Made by a program: the position numbers and the translations under genes
Notes under the pieces: model-generated
Told to the model about the DNA's origin: nothing
The model's database searches: none
The model's input: only the letters and a program-made list of their open reading frames with translations
Source of the DNA: Paenarthrobacter aurescens
GTDB taxonomy: Bacteria; Actinomycetota; Actinomycetes; Actinomycetales; Micrococcaceae
Assembly (NCBI RefSeq): GCF_025421775.1
Contig: NZ_JAOEFX010000003.1
Location: 186,001 to 250,000 of the forward strand
Direction of reading: 5' to 3'
Length of the DNA: 64,000 nucleotides
Part shown: positions 18,574 to 27,894 of the stretch, piece by piece
Layout of the letters: the number at the start of each line of letters is the position of its first letter
Numbering within the stretch: position 1 is the stretch's first letter

Positions 18574-19569
18574 ATGGCATCGCAGAATCTGCAGTCAGTG
18601 CCCGCTGAGCTGTCCCCGGAGGAGCAGGAGCGGGAGGCAGCCGGACAGGCGTATTTTGATCGCATCATTTCGGAGGACTCACGCATCGAGCCGCGCGACT
18701 GGATGCCGGCGGCATACCGCAAGACTCTGCTGCGCCAGATCTCGCAGCACGCCCACTCGGAAATCATCGGCATGCAGCCGGAAGCCAACTGGATCACCAG
18801 GGCGCCGAGCCTGAAGCGCAAATCCATCCTCATGGCCAAGGTTCAGGACGAGGCCGGCCATGGCCTGTACCTGTACTCGGCCGCCGAGACCCTGGGCCAG
18901 TCCCGGGACCAGATGATGGAAGACCTCATTGCCGGCAAGGCCCGGTACTCGTCCATCTTCAACTACCCCACGATTTCCTGGGCGGACATGGGAGCCATTG
19001 GCTGGCTTGTTGATGGTGCTGCCATCTGCAACCAGGTGCCCCTATGCCGTGCCTCATATGGTCCTTACGGCCGCGCAATGGTGCGCATCTGCAAGGAAGA
19101 GTCGTTCCACCAGCGTCAGGGTTTCGAGATCCTGCTGGAGCTCTCCAACGGCACGCCTGCGCAGAAGCAGATGGCCCAGGATGCAGTGAACCGCTGGTAC
19201 GCGCCGTCGCTGATGATGTTCGGCCCGCCGGATGACGATTCACCCAACTCCAAGCAGTCCATGGCATGGAACATCAAGCGCTTCAGCAACGACGAGCTGC
19301 GCAGCAGGTTCGTCGGCATGATGGTTGAGCAGGTCCGGGTCCTCGGCCTGACCTTGCCGGACAAGGACGTCCGTTTCAACGAAGAAACCAAGAAGTGGGA
19401 GCACGGACCCCTGGACTGGAATGAGTTCAAGGAAGTCCTGGCCGGTCGCGGTCCCTGTAACTCGCAGCGCGTTGAGCGCCGCCGTGAAGCACACGAAAAC
19501 GGTGCCTGGGTTCGCGAAGCAGCAGTGGCCTACGCCCGCAAGCAAGCACAGAAAGAGAACGCAGCATAA
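18574..19569 (+). CDS. paaA: 1,2-phenylacetyl-CoA epoxidase, subunit A (catalytic)
   Basis: A 331-residue ferritin-like di-iron protein. Paired helices carry the ligand motifs KVQDEAGHG and [12 protein letters not shown], as expected for the catalytic subunit that epoxidises the ring of phenylacetyl-CoA using O2 and NADPH-derived electrons. The ATG at 18574 follows AGGAGC at five bases; upstream in-frame codons fall in the promoter/operator. The length and gene order A-B-C-D-E match characterised paa operons. Its stop overlaps the paaB start by one base (TAATG). Confidence 0.95.
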   Translation: MASQNLQSVPAELSPEEQEREAAGQAYFDRIISEDSRIEPRDWMPAAYRKTLLRQISQHAHSEIIGMQPEANWITRAPSLKRKSILMAKVQDEAGHGLYLYSAAETLGQSRDQMMEDLIAGKARYSSIFNYPTISWADMGAIGWLVDGAAICNQVPLCRASYGPYGRAMVRICKEESFHQRQGFEILLELSNGTPAQKQMAQDAVNRWYAPSLMMFGPPDDDSPNSKQSMAWNIKRFSNDELRSRFVGMMVEQVRVLGLTLPDKDVRFNEETKKWEHGPLDWNEFKEVLAGRGPCNSQRVERRREAHENGAWVREAAVAYARKQAQKENAA

Positions 19570-19946
19570 TGGCTCCCCACGGAAACCCGGAAGCACCTGG
19601 CAGCGCCGCCAGCGAGATCAACCGCGAAGCCCCCAAGGTAGCGGCCACCACTGAAGAGCACCAGGAATCCCCTTGGTCCCTTTGGGAGGTTTTCGTCCGG
19701 TCCAGCCGCGGCCTCTCCCACGTGCATGCCGGTTCATTGCACGCACCGGACGCCGCCATGGCCCTCCGGAATGCCCGCGACCTGTACACGCGCCGCAATG
19801 AAGGCGTCTCCATCTGGGTGGTCCCTGCCGAGGCGATTTCCTCCAGCGATCCCGATTCCAAGGGTTCCTTCTTTGAGTCCCCGCAGGGCAAGGATTACCG
19901 CCATGCCACGTATTACACCAAGAGCGAAGGCGTGAAGCACCTGTGA
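19569..19946 (+). CDS. paaB: 1,2-phenylacetyl-CoA epoxidase, subunit B
   Basis: A 125-residue PaaB protein, a small structural subunit that bridges the PaaA/PaaC heterodimers. The conserved part begins at WSLWEVFVRSSRGLSHVHAGSLHAPD and runs to KDYRHATYY. About 30 polar residues precede this core, longer than in E. coli PaaB (about 95 residues in all), a feature I believe is common in actinobacteria. It overlaps paaA by one base and paaC by four. Confidence 0.93.
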   Translation: MAPHGNPEAPGSAASEINREAPKVAATTEEHQESPWSLWEVFVRSSRGLSHVHAGSLHAPDAAMALRNARDLYTRRNEGVSIWVVPAEAISSSDPDSKGSFFESPQGKDYRHATYYTKSEGVKHL

Positions 19947-20860
19947 CTACCAAAGACACTGACTTCGCCATTGACGGCCACGGCGACATTTCCGTTGGAG
20001 TCCACGGCGCGGGAGCTTCCGGCGACGGTTCGGCCAGTGCCACCCGCATCACGCCGGGCAACGCGTTGCGTCCCGAGGACATCGCGCTGGAAATCAGCCG
20101 CGGACAGGTCAAGCCCAGCGAGGATGTTGCGGAGTTCGCCCTGCGCATCGGCGACGACGGCCTGATCCTCGCCCAGCGCCTGGGCCACTGGATTTCCCGT
20201 GCTCCCGAGCTTGAGGAAGACATCGCCCTCGGCAACATCGCGCTGGACCAGCTGGGCCACGCGCGTTCCTTCCTGACCTACGCCGGTGCTGCTTGGGGCA
20301 AGTCCGAGGACGACCTCGCGTACTTCCGCCGCGAGCACGAGTTCCGCTCAGCGCACCTCTTTGAGCAGCCCAACGGCGACTTCGCAGTGACCATCGCCCG
20401 GCAGTTCATCGTGAGCTTCTACCAGTTCGAGCTCTACACGAAGCTCATGGAGTCCACCGACGCCACCTTGGCCGCCATCTCCGCGAAGGCCGTCAAGGAA
20501 GTGGATTACCACCGCGACCACAGCGCCCAGTGGGTACTTCGCCTGGCCGGCGGAACGGACGAGTCCCGGGACCGCATCATCCAGGGCTTCAAGCTTGTGT
20601 GGCCGTATGTCGATGAACTCTTTGAAGACGACGAGCTGACCACCCGCCTGGCCGAGGCCGGCGTGACAGTCCAGCCCTCCAGCCTTCGCGAGGAGTTCGA
20701 CCACCTCACCGGCGGGATCATGGCGCAGGCGGAACTGGACATCCCCGGTGTCCCGCAGTCATTGGGTGGCGGTCGCCGCGGCAAGCACTCGGAATTCCTG
20801 GGGTACATCCTCGCTGAAATGCAGGTTTTGGCCCGCGAACATCCCGGCGCGAGCTGGTGA
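19943..20860 (+). CDS. paaC: 1,2-phenylacetyl-CoA epoxidase, subunit C
   Basis: A 305-residue ferritin-like protein that resembles PaaA in fold but is the structural partner, needed for complex stability. Recognisable parts are LAQRLGHWISRAPELEEDIALGNIALDQLGHAR and the later EVDYHRDHSAQW helix. The GTG start overlaps the paaB stop (GTGA). The first 45 residues are variable and acidic, then the conserved core follows. Function is inferred from homology and from position in the operon. Confidence 0.93.
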   Translation: MTTKDTDFAIDGHGDISVGVHGAGASGDGSASATRITPGNALRPEDIALEISRGQVKPSEDVAEFALRIGDDGLILAQRLGHWISRAPELEEDIALGNIALDQLGHARSFLTYAGAAWGKSEDDLAYFRREHEFRSAHLFEQPNGDFAVTIARQFIVSFYQFELYTKLMESTDATLAAISAKAVKEVDYHRDHSAQWVLRLAGGTDESRDRIIQGFKLVWPYVDELFEDDELTTRLAEAGVTVQPSSLREEFDHLTGGIMAQAELDIPGVPQSLGGGRRGKHSEFLGYILAEMQVLAREHPGASW

Positions 20861-21423
20861 CCATCATGACGGCCCTGTCACGGACGCAGGCACCGACTGA
20901 AGAGCAGCGGGCCTGGGACATCGCGTCCACAGTCTGCGATCCGGAGATCCCGGTGCTCACCATCGAGGACTTGGGGATCCTGCGCGGCGTGCGCGTCTTC
21001 CCGTCCCAAGTGGCAGACACGCACGACGACGGTGCCTCAAGTACCGCCGTCGAGGTCACCATCACGCCCACCTACTCGGGCTGCCCGGCGATGGACGCCA
21101 TTGGCGACGACCTGCGGACGGCGTTCGAAAAGGAGGGCTACGCGAGCGTGCACATCAACCTGGTGTTGTCGCCGGCGTGGACCACTGACTGGATGACCGA
21201 ATCCGGCAAGGCCAAGCTGGAGGAATACGGGATCGCTCCGCCCAGTGGCATGGCTGCCGCAGGTGGCCACTCGGGTCCTGTCCGCTTGAGCCTGGCCGTG
21301 AAATGCCCGCAGTGTTCGTCGTTGAACACCAAGGAACTCACCCGCTTTGGTTCCACATCCTGCAAGGCGCTGTTCGTCTGCCAGGACTGCAAGGAACCGT
21401 TCGACTACTTCAAAGTCCTCTAA
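20857..21423 (+). CDS. paaD: PaaD, Fe-S assembly factor of the phenylacetyl-CoA epoxidase
   Basis: A 188-residue protein. An N-terminal MIP18/DUF59 domain (VCDPEIPVLTIEDLGILR, then TYSGCPAMDAI) is followed by a C-terminal cysteine cluster (CPQCSS, TSCKALFVCQDC) that looks like a zinc site. PaaD is thought to help mature the iron-sulphur cluster of PaaE. The GTG start overlaps the paaC stop by four bases. The linker between the two parts is Gly/Ala-rich. Confidence 0.9.
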   Translation: MTIMTALSRTQAPTEEQRAWDIASTVCDPEIPVLTIEDLGILRGVRVFPSQVADTHDDGASSTAVEVTITPTYSGCPAMDAIGDDLRTAFEKEGYASVHINLVLSPAWTTDWMTESGKAKLEEYGIAPPSGMAAAGGHSGPVRLSLAVKCPQCSSLNTKELTRFGSTSCKALFVCQDCKEPFDYFKVL

Positions 21424-21431
21424 GGAATTCC

Positions 21432-22637
21432 ATGACCACCGAAACCCAGACGGCCAGCCGCCGTCGTGCGTCTTTCCATAACCTGACCGTCTCGGAAGTC
21501 CGGCGCCTGACGGACGATGCCATCGAGGTCACGTTCGGTGTTCCCGCCGAGCTGGCCGGGCAGTACGACTACCTTCCCGGTCAGTACGTGGCCTTGCGCA
21601 CCTCGCTGCCGGACGAGAACGGTGAGCCGCACGAGGTCCGCCGCAGTTACTCGATTTGCGCAGAGCCGCGCAGTTTCGAGGACGGCAGCAGCGAGATCCG
21701 GGTGGCCATCAAAAAGGACCTGGGCGGACTCTTCTCCACGTGGGCCAATGCCGAGCTGAAAGCCGGCGACGTCCTGGATGTCATGAGCCCGCAGGGCGCG
21801 TTCATTTCGCGGCACGGCAAAGACGGTTTGTCCGTCCAGCACAACGTCATGAACTCCATGAACCACCCTGAGGAATTGGCGGGGGAGCCCGGCAATTTCG
21901 TGGCGATCGCCGCTGGTTCGGGCATCACCCCGGTGATCGCGATTGCGCGAACGCTGCTGGCCGCCAACCCGGAAACCACGTTCGACCTCGTTTACGCCAA
22001 CAAAGCAGCCATGGACGTCATGTTCCTGGAAGAGTTGGCGGACCTGAAAGACAAGTATCCATCGCGCCTGGCGCTGCACCATGTGCTGTCCCGCGAACAG
22101 CGCATTGCGCCGCTGATGACCGGGCGTATTGATTCCGAGAAGCTGCAGGCGCTGCTCAGCAGTGCCATCCGTGCCGAGGATGTGGACGAGTGGTTCCTGT
22201 GCGGACCGTTCGAACTGGTCCAGCTGTGCCGCGACACTCTCGCAGCCCGCGGCGTGGAACCCGAGCATGTCCGCTTCGAGCTTTTCACCACTGGCCGTCC
22301 GGACCGTCCCGAGGGCAACGCCGGCCGTCCCGTGGTGGCGGACGAGTCGCAGGATACGTACAAGATCACCTTTACGCTGGACGGGCTGACCGGCGACGTC
22401 GCCAGCCCCACCCATGCCCGCGAATCCATCCTCAACGCGGCATTGCGCGTTCGCCCGGACGTTCCGTTCGCGTGCGCCGGTGGCGTCTGCGGCACCTGCC
22501 GCGCCAAGTTGATCACCGGTACGGTGACCATGGATGAGAACTACGCCCTTGAACAGGACGAGCTGGACAAGGGCTACGTCCTCACCTGCCAGTCCCACCC
22601 CACCAGCGAAGAAGTTACCGTCGACTTCGACGTCTAA
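21432..22637 (+). CDS. paaE: 1,2-phenylacetyl-CoA epoxidase, reductase subunit E
   Basis: A 401-residue flavin/iron-sulphur reductase that passes NADPH electrons to the di-iron centre of PaaA. The FAD motif is RRSYSI at about 70, the pyridine-nucleotide loop AAGSGITPVIAI at about 160, and a plant-type 2Fe-2S cluster is formed by CAGGVCGTC (about 347-355) plus the Cys of LTCQSHP near 386. The ATG at 21432 follows AGGAATT at a good distance; an upstream in-frame ATG lies inside paaD and is rejected. Confidence 0.93.
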   Translation: MTTETQTASRRRASFHNLTVSEVRRLTDDAIEVTFGVPAELAGQYDYLPGQYVALRTSLPDENGEPHEVRRSYSICAEPRSFEDGSSEIRVAIKKDLGGLFSTWANAELKAGDVLDVMSPQGAFISRHGKDGLSVQHNVMNSMNHPEELAGEPGNFVAIAAGSGITPVIAIARTLLAANPETTFDLVYANKAAMDVMFLEELADLKDKYPSRLALHHVLSREQRIAPLMTGRIDSEKLQALLSSAIRAEDVDEWFLCGPFELVQLCRDTLAARGVEPEHVRFELFTTGRPDRPEGNAGRPVVADESQDTYKITFTLDGLTGDVASPTHARESILNAALRVRPDVPFACAGGVCGTCRAKLITGTVTMDENYALEQDELDKGYVLTCQSHPTSEEVTVDFDV

Positions 22638-22645
22638 GGAGTCCC

Positions 22646-23425
22646 ATGATCGAGCTCTCCATTGCCAACGGCATTGCCGAAATTGTCCTCAATGGCCCCG
22701 AAAAGCTGAACTCGCTCAACGAGGACGCGCTTGCCGAACTGGATCAGGCGTACGACGACGCTGCTGCCGCCGCCGCACGCGGTGAGGTGCGGGCGCTGCT
22801 GCTTCGCGGTGAGGGACGTGCCTTCTGCGCCGGCCGGGACATCGCCGCAGTGACACCTGAAACCGACGATGCACAGGCGTACCTCGGTGGGTTGGTGGAG
22901 CCGCTGCTGAAGAAGATGGCTGCGTTCCCGGCTCCCACTTTCGCTGCCGCACATGGCGCGTGTTTGGGCGTTGGGCTGGGGCTGCTGCTGGCCACCGACG
23001 TTGTGTACGTGGCGGAGAACGCCAAGTTCGGTTCTCCTTTCGCCAAGCTTGGCGCAACGCTGGATTCCGGTGGGCACTGGTACTTCACGGAACGGCTCGG
23101 CATGCACCGCACGTTGGACCTGATCTACACGGCCGACCTCATTTCCGGGGCGGAGGCCGTGGCGCAGGGAATGTTCAGCCGCGCGATGCCTGCAGATGTT
23201 TTGGTGGATGAGACGCGGGCCATCGTTTCCCGTGTGGCTGTCGGGGCGACCGAAGCTTTCAACACTTCGAAGGAGCTGGTGGCCCACATCCGCGACCAGC
23301 GGTTGGGCTTGTGGGCCTCCATGGCCGAGGAGAACGCCGAGCAGGCCCGGTTGTGCAAGACGGACGACTACGCGGAGGGCTTCCGGGCGTTCCAGGAGAA
23401 GCGGGCGCCGGTTTTCAAGGGGTAG
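22646..23425 (+). CDS. paaG: PaaG-like 1,2-epoxyphenylacetyl-CoA isomerase (crotonase family)
   Basis: A 259-residue crotonase-fold protein. The oxyanion region is FCAGRD (about 60) and GACLGVGLG (about 104). In true hydratases two glutamates do the chemistry. Here the first position is Gly (GVGLG) and the second falls at Asp in LDSGGHW (about 139). A lone Asp in this place is the mark of PaaG, which turns the epoxide into the oxepin ring. It starts eight bases after paaE with AGGAG overlapping the paaE stop. A PaaF-type hydratase is less likely for the residue reasons given. Confidence 0.75.
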   Translation: MIELSIANGIAEIVLNGPEKLNSLNEDALAELDQAYDDAAAAAARGEVRALLLRGEGRAFCAGRDIAAVTPETDDAQAYLGGLVEPLLKKMAAFPAPTFAAAHGACLGVGLGLLLATDVVYVAENAKFGSPFAKLGATLDSGGHWYFTERLGMHRTLDLIYTADLISGAEAVAQGMFSRAMPADVLVDETRAIVSRVAVGATEAFNTSKELVAHIRDQRLGLWASMAEENAEQARLCKTDDYAEGFRAFQEKRAPVFKG

Positions 23426-23466
23426 CCGCAGGTTCCTCCAAGGTAGTTGGGCCTAGCATTGGTCAC

Positions 23467-24411
23467 ATGATGGCTCCCCAACAAGTGCGCTCAGCTGCCG
23501 TGGTGATTAATGCGGCATCACGTCGAGGGGCCGCAGCGAGCCAACTGGCCGTGGACGCAATGAAGAAGTCAGGCGTGCCGGTCCGTTCCGTTCATCCGGT
23601 GACGTCGGGCGAGGGATTGTTCCAGGCGCTGCGCCAAGTGATTTCCGAGGGGCATGACCTGGTAGTTGTGGGTGGCGGTGACGGCACCGTGACCTCTGCC
23701 GCCGGACTCCTTGCCGGGACTGACGTCATACTCGGCGTCCTTCCGTTGGGTACCGCCAATGATCTGGCCCGAACGCTTGAGATACCGAGCGGGCTCCCTG
23801 AGGCCTGTGCCGTTATCGCGGACGGGAAGGTGGTGGACATCGACCTCGGGCGGGCCAATGGCGAGCCCTTCCTCAACGTCGCGTCGGTGGGGCTTTCGGT
23901 GGGCGTCACGGAGGCTCTTAGTCCCCGCCTGAAGCGACACATTGGGCCTTTGGCCTACGGCATTGCCACGGTGCGGGCTTACGCCCGGCATCGACCTTTC
24001 CGGGCACGGCTGGAATTCCCGGACGGCGATCATGAGCCGATGGACCTTGATCACGTGCTTCAGGTGGCAGTGGGCAACGGCAAGCACTACGGCGGCGGCA
24101 ACATGGTTGCTCCGATGGCGGGGATCGACGATCACACCTTGGACATCTACGCGATCCTGGCGGCACCGCTTAAAGAGCATTTCAAGATTGCACGGTTACT
24201 CAAGGACGGCAGCTTTATCGATCACGATCGGGTGCACCACCTGGCGACCCGAAGAGTCCGTTTGGTCACGGAACCGCCGATGTCCGTGAACCTCGATGGC
24301 GAAATCGCGGCGGTAACTCCCACCGAATTCAGTGTTCAGCGCAACGCCGTCCACGTCATGGTGCCCCAGAGCAGCAACAGCGCCTCGCTCGATGGACCGA
24401 TGCGGCAGTAA
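23467..24411 (+). CDS. Diacylglycerol kinase family lipid kinase (YegS/DgkB-like)
   Basis: A 314-residue soluble lipid kinase. The nucleotide motif VVGGGDGTV (about 66-74) and the downstream PLGTANDLART loop are diagnostic of the DAGK catalytic domain, which phosphorylates diacylglycerol or a similar lipid with ATP. The C-terminal beta-rich domain ends with VNLDGEIAAVTP, also conserved in the family. No Shine-Dalgarno is seen; TAGCAT at 23454-23459 is seven bases before the ATG, which suggests a leaderless message separate from the paa operon. It converges with the next gene, with 16 bases between the stops. Confidence 0.85.
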   Translation: MMAPQQVRSAAVVINAASRRGAAASQLAVDAMKKSGVPVRSVHPVTSGEGLFQALRQVISEGHDLVVVGGGDGTVTSAAGLLAGTDVILGVLPLGTANDLARTLEIPSGLPEACAVIADGKVVDIDLGRANGEPFLNVASVGLSVGVTEALSPRLKRHIGPLAYGIATVRAYARHRPFRARLEFPDGDHEPMDLDHVLQVAVGNGKHYGGGNMVAPMAGIDDHTLDIYAILAAPLKEHFKIARLLKDGSFIDHDRVHHLATRRVRLVTEPPMSVNLDGEIAAVTPTEFSVQRNAVHVMVPQSSNSASLDGPMRQ

Positions 24412-24427
24412 CCCAACGCTGCACAGG

Positions 24428-25600
24428 CTACCTGTGCCGAGGCTGGCGCTCCGCCCGGCCGGACCGCCAGGCCCATACCAGGAGAATGCCCGAGCCGAGT
24501 GGCGCCAGGAAGGCTGACACGGCCACCAACGGGAGCCCCACTGATGATGCTGCCAAACCCACCACCATGATGACGCCAATCCGGGCATAGACCCCACCGG
24601 CTACCAGTCGGCCGAACGGCAGTGCGATCGCGAAACCCATAAGTGCTGCCGCTGCAACCACAACCGGCCACTGCGATGGGTGTCCAGCTCCGAGGAGCTG
24701 CGCGGCGCCTTCCGTGGCAAGACCTGCACATCCCAGAAGGATGGCCCACGGGGTGGTGGTTCCGAGGCGTGAGGCAAGGACCCGTCCGGCGAGCATCAGC
24801 ACGGGGATGCCTGCGAAGGCGCCGAAGGCCAGACCCAGGTTCATGGCATGGGTGGCATCGGTGACTGCGGGCGCCCAGCTACTTCCCGTCAGCGCAAAAG
24901 CGGCGCAGGCGAGGCCAACTATTAGCAAGGCAAACGCCGCTACGGCAACAGTACGAAGTTTCAGCTGCACAGCTGGACCACCGGCCACCACTGCTGTGGC
25001 CTGCGAAGGGGCCGGACCTTCCTGTCGAAGGGCAACGATGAGCAGCACAACGGATCCCAAAGCGCCAACCATCGGGGGCATCAGCATGAGGGCTCCGAGA
25101 ATGAGCGCCGTGGGTGCGGCCAAGAGAACGGCTTGCAGAACGCGGATCGGAAGCGAACGTTGGCTGGCCAGCAAGGAGCCGAACGGAACCGCCAAGCACA
25201 CTGTCCCGGCAATCCAACCCAGGATCATGAACACAAGCATCGATGAGCCGAACCAGCCAAAGCCCTGGCCAGTGTCGGCCTCGTCAAAACGCACAGACCA
25301 GCTTGCCGCCGTCGTCACCGCCAAGGCCCATGCAGGCACAGCACCGGCCGATGTGAAGAGGGCGACTCGCGCAGGTAGCCGCCCGGCGCGACGCAAAAGC
25401 ACGACGGCGGAAATGGTCGCTGCCAGCGGGCCGACGAATCCCGAGAGTATGAGGTGCGTAGGTCCAGCCCAGGGCAGGTAGTACGCGTTGCTGAAAAGGA
25501 GTGCAAGGGCACCGATGAAGGCCGCAACGGACACGGCTGCGCATCCGACGGCCCAGCCGGGCTTGGCTGAAAATGGACGTGCTTGCGCCAACGAACTCAC
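24428..25600 (-). CDS. Polytopic membrane protein of unknown function
   Basis: A 390-residue hydrophobic protein with roughly ten predicted membrane helices, many rich in Ala, Gly, Leu and Val, and a short basic tail ([12 protein letters not shown]). I do not recognise a family motif, and no catalytic or ligand pattern stands out. The GTG at 25600 has AGAGG at nine bases and is chosen over an upstream ATG whose extra 24 residues are polar. It is divergent from selO and convergent with the lipid kinase gene. A transporter or permease-like role is only a guess. Confidence 0.6.
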   Translation of the reverse strand: MSSLAQARPFSAKPGWAVGCAAVSVAAFIGALALLFSNAYYLPWAGPTHLILSGFVGPLAATISAVVLLRRAGRLPARVALFTSAGAVPAWALAVTTAASWSVRFDEADTGQGFGWFGSSMLVFMILGWIAGTVCLAVPFGSLLASQRSLPIRVLQAVLLAAPTALILGALMLMPPMVGALGSVVLLIVALRQEGPAPSQATAVVAGGPAVQLKLRTVAVAAFALLIVGLACAAFALTGSSWAPAVTDATHAMNLGLAFGAFAGIPVLMLAGRVLASRLGTTTPWAILLGCAGLATEGAAQLLGAGHPSQWPVVVAAAALMGFAIALPFGRLVAGGVYARIGVIMVVGLAASSVGLPLVAVSAFLAPLGSGILLVWAWRSGRAERQPRHR

Positions 25601-25726
25601 GAAGTAGTGCCTCTTAAGATTTCTTGGCGGAAACCGCCCCCAATGGATCCCCGCCCGCAGGCAGTGCTTCACATGCTAGCCCACCGGGTTCGGGCAGCGC
25701 TTGGACCGCATCGGTATCCTTGGATG

Positions 25727-27190
25727 ATGAGTGACGTAGCGCGTTCCACCATCGCGTTTGAGAGGGTTTTCGCCCGGGACTTCCCGGAGTTGGCCATTCC
25801 TTGGCGGGCGGAGGAGGCGGCAGATCCGCAGCTTCTGGCACTTAACCAGCCACTCGCCGTCGAGCTTGGCTTTGATCCTGATTTTCTTCGGAGCCCGGAG
25901 GGCATCCGGATGCTGATCGGTAATGCCCTCCCGGAGGAAGCCACTCCGGTGGCGCAGGCATACTCAGGTCACCAGTTTGGCTGGTACTCACCCCGATTAG
26001 GCGATGGGCGGGCCCTCTTGTTGGGTGAGATCGCCAGCGATGACGGGACGCTGCGCGACATCCACCTCAAAGGCTCAGGACGCACCCCGTTTGCCCGGAA
26101 CGGTGACGGCCAGGCAGCGGTTGGACCGATGCTGCGCGAGTACCTTGTGAGTGAATCGATGCATGCCCTGGGCATTCCCACCACCAGGAGCCTTGCGGTG
26201 GTCGGCACAGGGCTTCAGGTTCAACGGGAGACCCTCCTGCCGGGAGCTGTCCTGACCAGGGTGGCCAGCAGCCACTTGCGCGTGGGCAGTTTCCAATATG
26301 CCAGGGCCACTAATGACATGGATCTCCTGCGCCGACTTGCTGATCACGCAATCGAACGTCACCACGCGTCGGCGGCCGGGGAAGCCAATCGCTACCTCGC
26401 ACTTCTCAAGAGCGTCATATCAGTCCAAGCGACACTTGTGGCCCAATGGATGCTGGTCGGATTCGTGCACGGGGTCATGAATACGGACAACATGACCGTC
26501 TCTGGCGAAACCATCGACTATGGCCCATGCGCCTTTATGGACGGATTCGATCCCGGTGCGGTCTACAGCTCCATTGATGAACAAGGACGCTATGCCTACC
26601 GAAACCAGCCGCTGGTGGCCGAGTGGAACCTTGCCCGCTTCGCCGAGTCCCTTGCCCCGCTTATCCACCAGGATGAGGAGCAGGCAGTAGCCCTTGCAGT
26701 TGAGGCGCTGAGCGGGTTCCGCCAGCAGTACAGCGCCACTTGGTTCAGCGGTATGAAAGCCAAGCTTGGGCTGTCTGAGGGGATTGACGACGGCGTTGCC
26801 TCACCTGTGGTGGATGACCTGCTTGAGATGGTCCAGGAGTCGCGGGCAGACTACACCTCGTTTTTCCGCAGCCTTGGCAAAGCGGCCCGTGGGCGGGTCG
26901 AACCCGCCCGCGGCACGATTCTTGACCTGGCAGCGTTCGACGCGTGGCTGGAACGTTGGCGCTCGCTGGAACCGGATGCCGATGCGATGGACAGGGTCAA
27001 CCCGATTTATATCCCACGCAACCATCTGGTGGAAGAGGCCCTTTCTGCCGCAACAGAGGGCGACATCGGCCCGGCCGAGCGGTTGCTGGCAGCGGTGTCG
27101 GACCCGTTCAGCGAACGCCCGGGCCTGGAAAGGTACGCCGAGCCCGCGCCGGAGAGTTTCGGTCCTTACCGGACCTTCTGCGGCACCTAG
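25727..27190 (+). CDS. selO: SelO family protein adenylyltransferase (YdiU)
   Basis: A 487-residue SelO pseudokinase. Conserved elements include [34 protein letters not shown], the helix [22 protein letters not shown] and [24 protein letters not shown], the DFG-like metal region. Family members bind ATP in a flipped orientation and transfer AMP to Ser/Thr/Tyr of target proteins, linked to redox stress. No selenocysteine site is evident. TATCCT at 25715-25720 just before the ATG suggests a leaderless start; the ATG at 25724 is an equal alternative. Its stop overlaps the stop of the convergent MarR gene by four bases. Confidence 0.9.
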   Translation: MSDVARSTIAFERVFARDFPELAIPWRAEEAADPQLLALNQPLAVELGFDPDFLRSPEGIRMLIGNALPEEATPVAQAYSGHQFGWYSPRLGDGRALLLGEIASDDGTLRDIHLKGSGRTPFARNGDGQAAVGPMLREYLVSESMHALGIPTTRSLAVVGTGLQVQRETLLPGAVLTRVASSHLRVGSFQYARATNDMDLLRRLADHAIERHHASAAGEANRYLALLKSVISVQATLVAQWMLVGFVHGVMNTDNMTVSGETIDYGPCAFMDGFDPGAVYSSIDEQGRYAYRNQPLVAEWNLARFAESLAPLIHQDEEQAVALAVEALSGFRQQYSATWFSGMKAKLGLSEGIDDGVASPVVDDLLEMVQESRADYTSFFRSLGKAARGRVEPARGTILDLAAFDAWLERWRSLEPDADAMDRVNPIYIPRNHLVEEALSAATEGDIGPAERLLAAVSDPFSERPGLERYAEPAPESFGPYRTFCGT

Positions 27191-27603
27191 ACGAAAGGTG
27201 TGTGACGCACGATCGCCAGAAGTTCATCGCGCAGGTCCCCGGAGTCCAGCTTGATTGCCGACAGCACAAGGTTCTCCTGGAGGTGCGATTGTTCCAGCAG
27301 CGCCATGCCTGGGTCGGTAATCGATACCAGTTGGCTGCCGCGGTCGAAGCGATTGGGCTGACGGAGAATGTAGCCCCGGGATTCAAGCCGGGCCAGAAGG
27401 GCGCCCATGGTTTGGGCTTGGACACGGACGCTCTGGGCGAGCTTCCCTGGCGTGATGGGCCCTGCCGTTGCCACGGTATCAAGGGTGAGGACTGCCGGAT
27501 ACGTCAGCCCAAGGGGTCGCAGCTTCTCGTTCCAAGCCAGCTCCACGAGCCGCGCCGCCGCGGACAGCAGCCGGCTGGTTGGCCATCGGTCCATGTCAGG
27601 CAT
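27187..27603 (-). CDS. MarR family transcriptional regulator
   Basis: A 138-residue winged-helix repressor of the MarR family. The recognition region reads [49 protein letters not shown], in which the wing carries the usual D-R-G turn. No oxidation-sensing cysteine is present, so an OhrR-like mechanism is unlikely and a ligand-binding one more probable. A near-perfect palindrome in its own promoter region (27628-27645) suggests autoregulation and control of the divergent small gene. An ATG three codons later is an alternative start. Confidence 0.85.
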   Translation of the reverse strand: MPDMDRWPTSRLLSAAARLVELAWNEKLRPLGLTYPAVLTLDTVATAGPITPGKLAQSVRVQAQTMGALLARLESRGYILRQPNRFDRGSQLVSITDPGMALLEQSHLQENLVLSAIKLDSGDLRDELLAIVRHTPFV

Positions 27604-27627
27604 TCAGGCACCCAGGCTTTCCCCAAA

Positions 27628-27645
27628 TAGTCAGCTTGCTTACTA
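27628..27645. promoter_or_regulatory. MarR-type operator palindrome
   Basis: TAGTCAGCTTGCTTACTA is an 18-bp palindrome with one mismatched pair and a TT centre. It lies 24 bases before the marR start and overlaps the putative -10 (TACTAG, 27641-27646) of the divergent small gene. Size, symmetry and AT-rich ends fit MarR-family sites. Binding by the neighbouring regulator is inferred. Confidence 0.55.
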
Positions 27646-27651
27646 GGTTAC

Positions 27652-27874
27652 ATGAGTGCAACCGGGGCTGGAGCTGGCCGCGACTCGGCACCCCCCTTTG
27701 CGGTACACGTGCGACGGCCGGAACTCGTGTTGGGCGCCCTCCGGAGGGGGGATTGGAAGCCCGCGACCGCACAGGCGTGCGTGGCTTGTTATCACGCTGG
27801 TGGTTGTGGTGATGGTGACCGGCTGTATAGGGACGGCGCTTCTCGCCCGAGGAGGTAAAGTGGGCCACTGGTAA
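27652..27874 (+). pseudogene. Small one-helix membrane protein, frame broken at a G6 run
   Basis: Two overlapping frames each look half right. From the ATG at 27652, about 33 residues read plausibly (MSATGAGAGRDS... to GALRRG) and then turn to nonsense. The next frame then gives a good membrane segment (AWLVITLVVVVMVTGCIGTALL) and a stop at 27874. The switch falls at six consecutive Gs (27746-27751): removing one G joins the parts into a 73-residue protein with one C-terminal helix. Either a base-calling error or a true mutation. The leaderless-type -10 TACTAG precedes the ATG. Confidence 0.45.
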
Positions 27875-27894
27875 TTAGCCGAATTGGGGATGGC

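Noticed and set aside
24714..25481. A 255-codon open frame opposite the polytopic membrane-protein gene
   Set aside because: Its Ala/Thr/Arg-rich sequence is the complement of hydrophobic codons; the minus-strand frame has clear membrane helices and a ribosome site.
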